A DNA stretch of 64,000 nt from NCBI RefSeq assembly GCF_002911665.1, contig NZ_MTBP01000002.1:1860001-1924000 (forward strand). The letters run 5' to 3'. How positions within the stretch are numbered: position 1 is the first letter of the stretch; every line of letters begins with the position of its first letter. The notes under the pieces are model-generated. The model was not told where the DNA came from. It ran no database searches and saw only the letters and a program-made list of their open reading frames with translations. The position numbers were made by a program, and so were the translations under genes. Below are positions 30,166 to 38,269 of this stretch, one piece after another. This DNA comes from Actinomadura rubteroloni. Its GTDB lineage: Bacteria; Actinomycetota; Actinomycetes; Streptosporangiales; Streptosporangiaceae.

Positions 30166-31317
30166 TCAGCTCCGGCAGTCGATCGGCAGGGCGCTCGGCC
30201 CCTGGAACGCGGTGCCCGCGCGGGGGCCGGGCGGCCCGGCGGCGCGGACGTCGGACGTGCGGTCCAGCAGGACTTCCAGGGCGGTCACCAGCTCCAGCCG
30301 GGCGAGCGTCCGGCCGAGGCAGGTGTGGACGCCGAAGCCGAACGTCAGTGCACGCGGCCCTGCCCGGCCGGGCGTCCACGCGTCGGGTCCGGCGAAGACC
30401 CGGCCGTCGCGGTTCGCGCTCGCCAGCAGCACCTGGAGCGCCGCGCCCGCCGGGACGGCGACGCCGCCGAGCACCGTGTCCTCGGTGGCGTGCCGGAGCG
30501 TGGAGTGCAGCGGCGGCTCGAAGCGGAGCGTCTCGTCCACGGCCGGGCCGATCAGCGACCGGTCCGCGCGCAGCGCCGCGAGGCGTCCCGGGACGGCCAG
30601 CAGCACGGCGAGCAGGTTCGCCAGCCCCCGGACGGTCGTCTCCGTCCCCGCCGCGACGAGCAGCAGCACCAGCCGCACGAGCCCGTGTTCGTCCAGGCCG
30701 TGCCCGGGGTCGTGCAGCAGCCGCCCGAGCAGGCCCACGTCCACCCGGTGCGCGCGGACCAGCGCGGCCAGCCGCGCGTCGAGCCGGTCCCGCGCGGCCA
30801 GCGCCGCGAGCAGGTTCCCCTCCGGACGGTCCAGATACCGGATCACCGGGGCGAGCCCCGCGTAGAACTCGGCCGCCCGCCCGTCGGGGATCCCGAGCAC
30901 GCCCGCGACGACCCGCACGGGCACGACCGCCGCGAACGACGCGACCGCGTCCACCGGCCCCCGGTCCACCAGCGGCGCCACCGCCCGCTCCACCACCGGG
31001 CGGACGAGCCCCGCCGCGTACCCCGTCACCGCCCGCGTCCGGAACTCCGGCGCCGCGACCCGCCGCAGCGCCCGGTGCCGCGGGCCCTCCAGGTCCAGCA
31101 GGTTCGGCCCGAACACCCGCCGCGTCGCCCGGAACGGGTGCGCGCCGGAGATCTCCGGACGCGTCAGCGCCTCCACAGCCGCCCCGTACCGCACGACCTG
31201 GACCATCCCCGTCTCGGCCGACCGCACGACCGGCCCGCGCGCCCGCAGCGCCGCGTAGTACCGCCACGGGTCCTCCCCGGGACGCGGCGGACGCACCGCC
31301 GCCACCGGCGGCGTCAC
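30166..31317 (-). CDS. Cytochrome P450
   Basis: A 383-residue class I bacterial P450. It shows the I-helix AAGTETT (oxygen-activating Thr), ETLR (ExxR of the K helix) and FGFGVHTCLGR with Cys333 as the haem thiolate. The GTG start overlaps the carrier-protein stop by 4 bp (GTGA), so translation is coupled to the A/PCP pair. In known systems such as NovH/NovI, a P450 next to a free A and PCP pair hydroxylates the beta-carbon of the tethered amino acid, and the same role is the leading guess here. Ferredoxin and reductase partners are not in the window. Confidence 0.92.
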   Translation of the reverse strand: MTPPVAAVRPPRPGEDPWRYYAALRARGPVVRSAETGMVQVVRYGAAVEALTRPEISGAHPFRATRRVFGPNLLDLEGPRHRALRRVAAPEFRTRAVTGYAAGLVRPVVERAVAPLVDRGPVDAVASFAAVVPVRVVAGVLGIPDGRAAEFYAGLAPVIRYLDRPEGNLLAALAARDRLDARLAALVRAHRVDVGLLGRLLHDPGHGLDEHGLVRLVLLLVAAGTETTVRGLANLLAVLLAVPGRLAALRADRSLIGPAVDETLRFEPPLHSTLRHATEDTVLGGVAVPAGAALQVLLASANRDGRVFAGPDAWTPGRAGPRALTFGFGVHTCLGRTLARLELVTALEVLLDRTSDVRAAGPPGPRAGTAFQGPSALPIDCRS

Positions 31318-31592
31318 GGCGCACCTCCGCCGGACGACTCCGCCCCGAACACGTCGTAGATCGTCGCCAGCCGCGAGAAGACCTCCGGATCGTGCTCCTC
31401 GGCCCGGATCTCGACGCCGAGGCAGTCCTCCGCGAAGGCGATCAGCTCGACCATCCGCAGCGAGTCCACGATCCCGAGCGCCAGCAGGTGGTCGCGTTCC
31501 CCGATCTCCGCCACGTCGGCCCGCTCCCGCGCGTCCGCGAGATAGGCCCGCGTCCGCGCGTAGAACTCCGCCCTGGTCACCATCGCCGTCAC
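31314..31592 (-). CDS. Stand-alone peptidyl/acyl carrier protein
   Basis: A 92-residue carrier protein. LGIVDSLRMVEL carries the DSL Ser that takes phosphopantetheine, and a helix-rich stretch with CLGVEIRAEE follows. GTG 31592 is chosen because it overlaps the adenylation-gene stop by 4 bp (GTGA); ATG 31583 would give 89 residues. The DSL signature and gene position suggest the carrier loaded by the free adenylation enzyme just upstream. The loaded residue could be modified by the P450 and then passed to the first C domain of NRPS-A. It resembles small carriers such as those of prolyl- or D-alanyl-activating pairs more than the LGGHS carriers inside the large NRPSs. Confidence 0.85.
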   Translation of the reverse strand: MTAMVTRAEFYARTRAYLADARERADVAEIGERDHLLALGIVDSLRMVELIAFAEDCLGVEIRAEEHDPEVFSRLATIYDVFGAESSGGGAP

Positions 31593-33139
31593 CCGCGCCC
31601 GAGCGACGCGGCCAGCGCGTCGCGGTCGACCTTGCCGTTGCCGTTCACCGGGATCCGCTCCACGAACCGCACCACGCGCGGCACCATGTACGCGGGCAGC
31701 GACGCGAAACACCGCTCCCGCAGCCCGGCCGCCGCGACGTCCCGGCCCGGAGCGGTCACCACGAACGCCGCCAGCGCCGGGCCGCCCGCGTCGTCCACCG
31801 CGAGCACCGCCGCGCCCTCCACCCCCGGCACCGCCAGCAGCCGCCGCTCGATCTCGCCCGGTTCGACCCGGTTCCCATGGATCTGGACCTGCGCGTCCCG
31901 GCGGCCCGCGAAGTACAGCGCGCCGTCGGGCCCGAGCCGCGCCAGGTCCCCGGACCGGAACACCCGCTGGCCCGACTCCGGGCAGCGCGGGTCGGGCACC
32001 AGTGCCGCCCGCGTCGCCTCCGGGTCCGCCCAGTACCCCGAGAACAGCGCCGTCCCGCGCAAATGGATCTCGCCGACCGCGCCGGGCGTCGTCACCGGAG
32101 CGCCGCGCTCGTCCAGCAGCATCAGCTCCGCGCCCGGATGCGCCGGGCCGATCGGCAGCCCCGCGTCCGGCACCGGATCGGGGATCTCCCCGAACGAGCA
32201 CGCGATCGACTCCGACTGCCCGAACACGTTGACCATCCGCGTCCGCGGCAGCAGTGCGCGCAGCCGCCGGAACTCCGGCACGGGGAACGCCTCCCCGCCC
32301 ACGATGATCTGCCGCAGCCGGTCGCGCAGCACCGGCAGCTCGTCCGCCGCGTGCCGCAGCACCGGCCGCCACACCGACGGCACGCCGTCCACCTGCGTGA
32401 CGCCCGCCGCGTCCAGGAACCGGACGAACCGGCGCGGCTGGCGCAGCAGCCCGCGCGGCACCGGGACGAGCGCCGCGCCGCCGCCGAGCGCCTGCCCGAG
32501 GTCCAGCAGCGTCATGTCGAACTGGAACGGCGAGACCGTCGCGACCCGGCCGTCCGCGCCCGGCGCGCACTGCGCGAGCATCCCCCGGAAGAACGCGACG
32601 ACCGCGCGGTGGCTCATCACGATGCCCTTGGGCCGCCCGGTCGTCCCCGAGGTGAACACGATGTGCGCGGGGTCGGTCGGGACGGCCCGGAACGGCGACC
32701 CCCGGCGCGGTCCCGCCCGCAGCGGCCGTAACCCCGCGTCGTCGAGCAGCCCGGTCGCGCAGCCGTCCGGCGCGACGCCGAGCCGGTCCGGACGGGCCGC
32801 CAGCACCAGCGCCGGACAGGTCGCCGCCACGATCTGCCGCACCCGCTCCACCGGCATCTCCGGGCTGACCGGGACGAACGTCAGCCCCGCGCGCGAGCAC
32901 GCCAGCAGCGCCACGACCGACGCCGCCGACGTGTCGGAGTCGATCAGCACCCGGTCGCCCGCCGCCAGCCCCAGCCCGCCGAGCACGTCCGCCGCGCGCA
33001 CCACCCGGTCGCGCAGCTCGCCGTAGCCGATCTCCTCGAACCCGCCGCCCGGGCACGGCCGGACGATCGCCGGCCGGTCCGCCCCGGCACCGGCCGACGC
33101 GAGCAGGAAACCGTCGACCAGCTCGTCGCCCCCGGACAC
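31589..33139 (-). CDS. Stand-alone amino-acid adenylation enzyme
   Basis: A 516-residue adenylation enzyme without C or PCP domain. Motifs in order: FTSGTTGRPKG (A3), FQFDMTLLD (A4), NVFGQSES (A5, with Gln in place of the usual Pro), RSGDLARL (A7), GRRDAQVQIHG (A8) and NGNGKVDRD with the A10 Lys. Asp at A4 (position 235 of PheA) points to an alpha-amino acid substrate, not an aryl acid. The pocket read by eye, DMLDIGVAC, gives no confident match; the general build resembles DltA/PltF-type free A domains. GTG 33139 has GGGAGGA six bases upstream. It is the first gene of the operon and probably loads the carrier encoded next. Confidence 0.88.
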   Translation of the reverse strand: MSGGDELVDGFLLASAGAGADRPAIVRPCPGGGFEEIGYGELRDRVVRAADVLGGLGLAAGDRVLIDSDTSAASVVALLACSRAGLTFVPVSPEMPVERVRQIVAATCPALVLAARPDRLGVAPDGCATGLLDDAGLRPLRAGPRRGSPFRAVPTDPAHIVFTSGTTGRPKGIVMSHRAVVAFFRGMLAQCAPGADGRVATVSPFQFDMTLLDLGQALGGGAALVPVPRGLLRQPRRFVRFLDAAGVTQVDGVPSVWRPVLRHAADELPVLRDRLRQIIVGGEAFPVPEFRRLRALLPRTRMVNVFGQSESIACSFGEIPDPVPDAGLPIGPAHPGAELMLLDERGAPVTTPGAVGEIHLRGTALFSGYWADPEATRAALVPDPRCPESGQRVFRSGDLARLGPDGALYFAGRRDAQVQIHGNRVEPGEIERRLLAVPGVEGAAVLAVDDAGGPALAAFVVTAPGRDVAAAGLRERCFASLPAYMVPRVVRFVERIPVNGNGKVDRDALAASLGRG

Positions 33140-33178
33140 GTCGTCCTCCCACCTCGACCACGCCCATCACGGTCCGAT

Positions 33179-33194
33179 CACGACGAATGTCGTG
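33179..33194. promoter_or_regulatory. Inverted repeat in the NRPS leader
   Basis: CACGAC and GTCGTG form a perfect 6-bp inverted repeat with a 4-base spacer, about 26-42 bases after the predicted start of transcription. It could be a dimeric repressor site or an RNA hairpin. Confidence 0.4.
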
Positions 33195-33226
33195 GACAGG
33201 CCCGCGACGCACCATTGACGCCGCCG

Positions 33227-33255
33227 AGGCTAACCAGGCGATTACGCACCGTCAA
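33227..33255 (-). promoter_or_regulatory. Promoter of the NRPS operon
   Basis: On the minus strand TTGACG (33250-33255) and TAGCCT (33227-33232) are 17 bases apart, a near-consensus housekeeping sigma promoter. Transcription should begin near 33220 and run through all seven biosynthetic genes. Confidence 0.7.
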
Positions 33256-33484
33256 CAGCCATTAACGCCTTACCTGACAGCAAGCCAAATCCGACCACGG
33301 CGAGCCAAAATCGCCCATGACCTGCTAGTTCGCCAGACGTCCCGCCACCCGACCGCTCCGCAGCCCACAACCCGACCGCCGGAAGCCCCAATTTTTTGAG
33401 GCCGCCTTTACTTGAGAACACAACAAATCGCTATAGGCAACTATTTCGCCGGAACCCCCACCAAAAGCCAACGAACCAAACAAA

Positions 33485-33922
33485 TCAGCGACGCCGCGCC
33501 ACCGCCGACAGCAGCAGTCCCAGACCCCACGGCCCCGCCACCCAGATCCACCACGGATACGTCCACACGCCCGCCACCGCCAGCACCAACCACACGGTGA
33601 AGCTGACTCCGCTCACCAGAGCCCAACCCGACCACGCCAGCCGCCCGCCGCCGCCCCGCGCCACGTCCCGGCCCCCGCGCGCCGCCGGAACCCGGTCGTA
33701 CCGCTGCGCCACCGGCACCGGATACCCCGGCGCGTCCGGATCCTCCTCCGGCAGGTCCGCCGTCAGCTCCGCCAGCTCCCCGAGCGTCCGCGCCGCGTAG
33801 ACCGCCTCGATCCGCTCCGTCAGCTCGTCGGTCGTCAGCCGCCCGACCGCGCAGTGCTCCCGCAGGCTCGCCGCCACCCGGTCCCGGTCGGCGTCCGACG
33901 CCCGCATCTCAGGATTCGGCAA
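33485..33922 (-). CDS. DUF1707 domain membrane protein
   Basis: A 145-residue protein. TTG 33922 is preferred because GGAGG lies six bases before it; ATG 33907 is possible but poorly spaced. Residues 6-58 are a DUF1707 domain (MRASDADRDRVAASLREH start, ELAELTADLP end). An Arg/Gly-rich linker and two hydrophobic helices near the C-terminus follow, with a short WW-containing turn between them. DUF1707 is an actinobacterial membrane-associated domain without a settled function. It starts 13 bases after map and so is co-transcribed with the end of the spc operon. Confidence 0.82.
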   Translation of the reverse strand: MPNPEMRASDADRDRVAASLREHCAVGRLTTDELTERIEAVYAARTLGELAELTADLPEEDPDAPGYPVPVAQRYDRVPAARGGRDVARGGGGRLAWSGWALVSGVSFTVWLVLAVAGVWTYPWWIWVAGPWGLGLLLSAVARRR

Positions 33923-33935
33923 CCGCCACCTCCGC

Positions 33936-34760
33936 TCAGGACCCCGCGCCGAGTCCCAGCCTGGCGAACCACTCCCGGCCCTCGTCAAGGGCCGTCAGCA
34001 CCCGCGGCCCCTCCGGCGTCACCGCGAACGTGTGCTCGAAGTGCGCCGAGGACCGGCCGTCCGCCGTGACGACCGTCCAGCCGTCGTCCAACTCCTCGGT
34101 CTCCTTCGTGCCGAGGTTCACCATCGGCTCCACCGCGAAGCACATCCCCGGCTCCAGCACCGGGCCGTGCCCGGGCGCGCCGTGGTTCGGGATCAGCGGG
34201 TCCATGTGCATCTCGGTCCCGATGCCGTGCCCGCCGTAGCCCTCGACGATCCCGTACGGCCCCTGATCGCGGATGTAGGACTCGACGGCGTGCGACATGT
34301 CCGTCAGCCGCGCCCCCGCGACGCCCGCCGCCAGACCGTGCCACAACGACGCCTCGGTGACGTCCAGCAGCGTCCGCAGCTCGGCGTCGATCTCCCCCAC
34401 CGGGACGGTCACCGCCGCGTCGCCGTGCCAGCCGTCCACGATCGCGCCGCAGTCGATCGAGATGATGTCGCCGTCCCGCAGCACCTTCCCCTTCCGGGGG
34501 ATGCCGTGGACGATCTCCTCGTTCACCGACGCGCAGATCGTCCCGGTGAACCCGTGGTACCCGAGGAACGACGGCACGCCGCCGTGGTCGCGGATGTGCT
34601 GCTCGGCGATCGTGTCGAGGTCCAGCGTGGTGATGCCGGGCTTCACCGCCGCCCGCAGCACCTCCAGCGTCCGCCCGACGAGCAGCCCCGCCGCGCGCAT
34701 CAGCTCGACCTGCTCGGCGGTCTTCACCTGGATCGCCGGCCTGCGCCGTTTGAACATCAT
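33936..34760 (-). CDS. map: Type I methionine aminopeptidase
   Basis: A 274-residue MetAP that removes the initiator Met from nascent proteins. Metal ligands are seen in SIDCGAIVDGWHGDAA (two Asp), GYGGHGIGTEMH (His), FAVEPMV (Glu) and HFEHTF (Glu). Two ATG codons (34760 and 34757) follow the purine-rich ribosome-binding site; the second is slightly better spaced. It is downstream of adk in the usual actinobacterial secY-adk-map order. What follows is not infA but a DUF1707 gene and then the NRPS island. Confidence 0.96.
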   Translation of the reverse strand: MMFKRRRPAIQVKTAEQVELMRAAGLLVGRTLEVLRAAVKPGITTLDLDTIAEQHIRDHGGVPSFLGYHGFTGTICASVNEEIVHGIPRKGKVLRDGDIISIDCGAIVDGWHGDAAVTVPVGEIDAELRTLLDVTEASLWHGLAAGVAGARLTDMSHAVESYIRDQGPYGIVEGYGGHGIGTEMHMDPLIPNHGAPGHGPVLEPGMCFAVEPMVNLGTKETEELDDGWTVVTADGRSSAHFEHTFAVTPEGPRVLTALDEGREWFARLGLGAGS

Positions 34761-34821
34761 TCCCCTCCCCCTGGACCGGCGGCGGGCCGCGCCGGGAACC
34801 CCCGGCGGGCCGCGTGCCGTC

Positions 34822-35472
34822 TCACGCCGCGGGGGACTCCAGCGCGGTCAGCGCGCGCCGGGTGACCTCCTCGACCGTGCCGGTCGCCTCGATCCGGACG
34901 AGGATCCCCTCGCCGCCGTAGAACTGCACCAGCGGAGCCGTCTCGCGCTGGTAGACCTCCAGCCGGTGCCGGACGACCTCTTCCTTGTCGTCCTCGCGCT
35001 GGAACAGGTGCCCGCCGCAGTCGTCGCAGACGTCGTCGCGCTTGTCGTCGAAGTCGACGTGCCAGATCTTCTGGCAGGACACGCAGGTGCGCCGGCCCGA
35101 CAGCCGCCGGACGACCTCGTCCTCGTCCACCACCAGTTCGAGGACGACGTCCAGCCGGACGTCCCACTCGGCGAGCATCTTCTTCAGCGTCTCGGCCTGC
35201 GGGACGTTCCGGGGGAAGCCGTCCAGCAGGAAGCCGTTCCGCGCGTCGGGCTCGCCGAGCCGGTCCCGGACCATCGCGATCGTCACCTCGTCGGGGACGA
35301 GGTCGCCGCGGTCCATGTACTCCTTGGCCCGGCGGCCGAGGTCGGTGCCCTCGCTCACGTTCGCGCGGAAGATGTCACCCGTCGAGATCTTCGGGACCGA
35401 CAGATGACCTGCGATGAACTGGGCCTGTGTCCCCTTGCCCGCACCCGGGGGGCCCACCAGAACGATGCGCAT
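34822..35472 (-). CDS. adk: Adenylate kinase with zinc-binding lid
   Basis: A 216-residue adenylate kinase, catalysing 2 ADP to ATP plus AMP. GPPGAGKGT is the P-loop, DGFPRN the AMP/ATP-site Arg motif, and TCVSC with DVCDDCGG forms a four-Cys zinc site in the lid, as in Gram-positive long-form enzymes. The ATG follows the secY stop with no gap (TAGATG), so translation is coupled. Confidence 0.97.
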   Translation of the reverse strand: MRIVLVGPPGAGKGTQAQFIAGHLSVPKISTGDIFRANVSEGTDLGRRAKEYMDRGDLVPDEVTIAMVRDRLGEPDARNGFLLDGFPRNVPQAETLKKMLAEWDVRLDVVLELVVDEDEVVRRLSGRRTCVSCQKIWHVDFDDKRDDVCDDCGGHLFQREDDKEEVVRHRLEVYQRETAPLVQFYGGEGILVRIEATGTVEEVTRRALTALESPAA

Positions 35473-36768
35473 CTACCGGAGGAAGCCCTCGTAGTTGCGC
35501 TGCTGGAGCTGAGATTCGATCTGCTTCACGGTATCCAGTCCGACGCCGACGATGATGAGAATGCTCGTCCCGCCGAAGGGGAAGTCCTGGGTCGCCTTCA
35601 ACAGTGCGAACGCGACCATCGGAATCAGTGCGACGAGCCCCAGGTACAGCGCACCGGGTGTGGTGATCCGGGTCAGCACATAGTCGAGGTACTCGGCGGT
35701 CGGCCGGCCCGGACGGATGCCTGGGATGAACCCACCATACTTCTTCATGTTGTCGGCGACTTCAGTGGGGTTGAACGTGATGGCCACATAGAAGTACGTG
35801 AAGAAGATGATGAAGACGAAGAACACGGCCATGTGCCAGGGATTCCCCTGGTCCAGGTACGGCTTGAGGTCCTGGAGCCACTTGGTGTTCGGCCAGAGCT
35901 GGGTCGCCAGCAGCGGCAGGTAGAGCAGCGAGGAGGCGAAGATCACGGGGATGATGCCCGCCTGGTTGACCTTCAGCGGGATGTAGGTGGACGTCCCGCC
36001 GTACATCCGCCGCCCGACCATCCGCTTGGCGTACTGGACGGGAATGCGCCGCTGCGCCTGCTCCACGAACACGACGCCCGTCATGATCGCCAGACCGACG
36101 ATCACGACCATCGCGAAGACGAAGCCGCCCTTCTGCTGGTAGATGCTCCAGAACTGCTGCGGGAACACCGCGACGACCTGCGTGAAGATCAGGATCGACA
36201 TGCCGTTGCCGACGCCGCGGTCGGTCACCAGCTCGCCGAGCCACATGATCACCGCGGTGCCGGCCGTCATGCAGACCACGATCGTGATGATCGTGAAGAC
36301 GTCCGTCTTGTAGAGGACGCTGTCGGCGCCGGAGATGCCCTGGAAGAGCTGCCCGGTGCTCGCCATCGCGACGATGCCCGTCGACTGCAGGATCGCCAGC
36401 CCGACCGTCAGGTACCGCGTGTACTGGGTGATCTTCGTCGTCCCGGCCTGGCCCTCCTTCTTGAGGGCCTCCAGGCGCGGAATCACGACCGTCAGGAGCT
36501 GCAGGATGATGCTCGCGGTGATGTACGGGTAGATACCGAGAGCGAAGATCGACAGCTTGAGCAGCGCGCCGCCGCTGAACAGGTCGACAAGGCCGTAGAG
36601 CTGGCTCTGCGACTTGGCCGCGTCGGCGGTGTCCGCCAGCACCTTGGTGTTCACGCCCGGAGCAGGGAGCATCGCGCCGATCCGGTACACGACGATCATC
36701 GCGAGCGTGAACAAGATTTTCTTACGCAGGTCAGGCGTACGGAAAGCCCGAGCGAACGCGGTCAGCAC
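35473..36768 (-). CDS. secY: Protein translocase channel subunit SecY
   Basis: The SecY pore of the Sec translocon, about 431 residues with ten hydrophobic segments. GTG 36768 gives an N-terminus MLTAFARAFRTPDLRKK that matches actinobacterial SecY and lies four bases after AGGAGGA. The ATG one codon earlier is almost on top of the ribosome-binding site. The plug region and the PGIRPGRPT loop are visible. It heads the secY-adk-map part of the operon. Confidence 0.97.
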   Translation of the reverse strand: MLTAFARAFRTPDLRKKILFTLAMIVVYRIGAMLPAPGVNTKVLADTADAAKSQSQLYGLVDLFSGGALLKLSIFALGIYPYITASIILQLLTVVIPRLEALKKEGQAGTTKITQYTRYLTVGLAILQSTGIVAMASTGQLFQGISGADSVLYKTDVFTIITIVVCMTAGTAVIMWLGELVTDRGVGNGMSILIFTQVVAVFPQQFWSIYQQKGGFVFAMVVIVGLAIMTGVVFVEQAQRRIPVQYAKRMVGRRMYGGTSTYIPLKVNQAGIIPVIFASSLLYLPLLATQLWPNTKWLQDLKPYLDQGNPWHMAVFFVFIIFFTYFYVAITFNPTEVADNMKKYGGFIPGIRPGRPTAEYLDYVLTRITTPGALYLGLVALIPMVAFALLKATQDFPFGGTSILIIVGVGLDTVKQIESQLQQRNYEGFLR

Positions 36769-36771
36769 CAT

Positions 36772-36969
36772 TCCTCCTGCGCGACTGACGAATCCATGAC
36801 AGCCGTGGGGCCGGTTTCAGATCAAGTGGACGTCGGGGAGACGACGGAGGGCCGCCCCCGCCGCTGCGACTCTAGCAGCGAGTGTGACCAGGGCCGCACC
36901 CCCGCGCGCACGGACCCGGTGGTCCCTGGCACACGGTGAGCACGGCCCTGGCCTCACGTGAGCGATTTC
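36772..36969 (-). promoter_or_regulatory. rplO-secY spacer with hairpins and a possible promoter
   Basis: This 198-base gap is long for the cluster. It holds a 6-bp hairpin at 36862-36880. A TAGAGT -10-like element lies within that hairpin on the minus strand, without a clear -35. It may hold an extra promoter for secY-adk-map or an attenuator. Confidence 0.3.
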
Positions 36970-37434
36970 TTACAGCTCGTCGGCGGATCCTCCGGCGGCG
37001 GTGATCTTCTCCTTGGCCGAGCCGGAGAAGGCGTGCACCTTCACCTGCACGGCGACCGAGATCTCACCGGTGCCGAGGATCTTGACCGGACGGTTCCGGC
37101 GCACCGCGCCCTTCGCCGCCAGGTCCTCCGCCGTGACCTCGCCGCCCTGCGGGTACAGCTCGGCGAGCTTGTCCAGGTTCACGACCTGGAACTCGACCCG
37201 GTTCGGGTTCTTGAAGCCCTTGAGCTTCGGAACCCGGCGGATCAGCGGCATCTGGCCGCCCTCGAACCCGACGGGGACGGTGCTGCGCGCCTTGGTGCCC
37301 TTGGTGCCGCGACCCGAGGTCTTGCCCTTGGACGCCTCGCCGCGGCCCTTGCGGGTCTTCGCGCGGTTGGCGCCGGGGGCCGGACGAAGGTGGTGCACCT
37401 TCAGCGGGCCGCCTTCGGTGGCGTCGTTCGCCAT
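36970..37434 (-). CDS. rplO: 50S ribosomal protein L15
   Basis: L15 of the large subunit, 154 residues. The basic Gly-rich N-terminal arm (GRGEASKGKTSGRG) and the GFEGGQMPL motif are typical. The ATG lies one base beyond the rpmD stop. Confidence 0.97.
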   Translation of the reverse strand: MANDATEGGPLKVHHLRPAPGANRAKTRKGRGEASKGKTSGRGTKGTKARSTVPVGFEGGQMPLIRRVPKLKGFKNPNRVEFQVVNLDKLAELYPQGGEVTAEDLAAKGAVRRNRPVKILGTGEISVAVQVKVHAFSGSAKEKITAAGGSADEL

Positions 37435-37435
37435 G

Positions 37436-37618
37436 TCAGTCGACCTCCTCGACGGCGACCAGGTGGTTCACCGTCCGGATCATGCCGAGCACCTCGGGAC
37501 GGTCCTCGCGGACCACGCTCTGCCCGATCTTCTTCAGGCCGAGGGTGCGCAGCGTGTCACGCTGGTTCTGCTTCTCACTGATCACGGACTTGGTCTGCGT
37601 GATCTTCAGCTTCGCCAT
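37436..37618 (-). CDS. rpmD: 50S ribosomal protein L30
   Basis: L30, 60 residues, starting MAKLKITQTKSVI and ending HLVAVEEVD; the length is normal. The start shares one base with the rpsE stop (TGATG). It is easily missed because an open frame continues upstream of the true ATG at 37618. Confidence 0.96.
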   Translation of the reverse strand: MAKLKITQTKSVISEKQNQRDTLRTLGLKKIGQSVVREDRPEVLGMIRTVNHLVAVEEVD

Positions 37619-38235
37619 CAGCCCGCGACCTCCGCCCGAGGCTCGCTGCCGGCGGCGCGCGCCCGCAGCATCGCGGCGGGGGCCACGTCCTCGATCGGCA
37701 GGCCGCGCTTGGCCGCGATCTCCTCCGGGCGCTTCAGCGCCTTGAGGCCCGCGACGGTCGCGTGGACGATGTTGATCGCGTTGTCGGTGCCGAGCGACTT
37801 GCTCAGCACGTCGTGGATGCCGGCGCACTCCAGGACCGCGCGCACCGGGCCGCCCGCGATGACACCGGTACCGGGGCTGGCCGGACGCAGCAGGACGACG
37901 CCCGCCGCGGCCTCCCCCTGGACGGTGTGCGGGATCGTGCCCTGGATGCGCGGCACCTTGAAGAAGTGCTTCTTGGCCTCCTCGACGCCCTTGGCGATCG
38001 CCGCGGGCACCTCCTTGGCCTTGCCGTAGCCGACGCCGACCGTGCCGTTGCCGTCACCGACGATCACCAGGGCGGTGAAGCTGAAGCGACGACCGCCCTT
38101 GACGACCTTGGCGACACGGTTGATCGCCACGACCTTCTCGATGTACGACTGACCCTTGTCGGCGCCACCGCGGCGGTCGTCGCGGCGGTCGCGACGGTCG
38201 CCACCCTGACCGCCGCCGCGCCTCTGCGCTGCCAT
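37618..38235 (-). CDS. rpsE: 30S ribosomal protein S5
   Basis: S5, 205 residues from ATG 38235 (MAAQRRGGGQ). It begins with an Arg/Asp/Gly-rich actinobacterial extension. The double-stranded RNA-binding part carries VVKGGRRFSFTALVVV-like sequence and GNGTVGVGYGKAKEVP. S5 acts in decoding accuracy and mRNA entry. The open frame upstream of 38235 is not part of the gene. Confidence 0.96.
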   Translation of the reverse strand: MAAQRRGGGQGGDRRDRRDDRRGGADKGQSYIEKVVAINRVAKVVKGGRRFSFTALVIVGDGNGTVGVGYGKAKEVPAAIAKGVEEAKKHFFKVPRIQGTIPHTVQGEAAAGVVLLRPASPGTGVIAGGPVRAVLECAGIHDVLSKSLGTDNAINIVHATVAGLKALKRPEEIAAKRGLPIEDVAPAAMLRARAAGSEPRAEVAG

Positions 38236-38269
38236 CAGTGGTTCCTCTTCTCGTTCGTCGTCGGGGCCG

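Larger units (their letters stand above)
33140..33484. other. AT-rich intergenic segment at the NRPS/ribosomal junction
   Basis: These 345 bases separate the DUF1707 gene from the NRPS operon. From about 33235 on, the AT content is visibly higher than anywhere else nearby. It holds the NRPS promoter and an inverted repeat; no gene, tRNA or insertion sequence is seen. No clear terminator for the upstream spc operon is visible. Confidence 0.6.

Noticed and set aside
33187..33399. Plus-strand frame of 70 codons in the AT-rich gap
   Set aside because: No ribosome-binding site, no family resemblance, and it lies across the minus-strand NRPS promoter.
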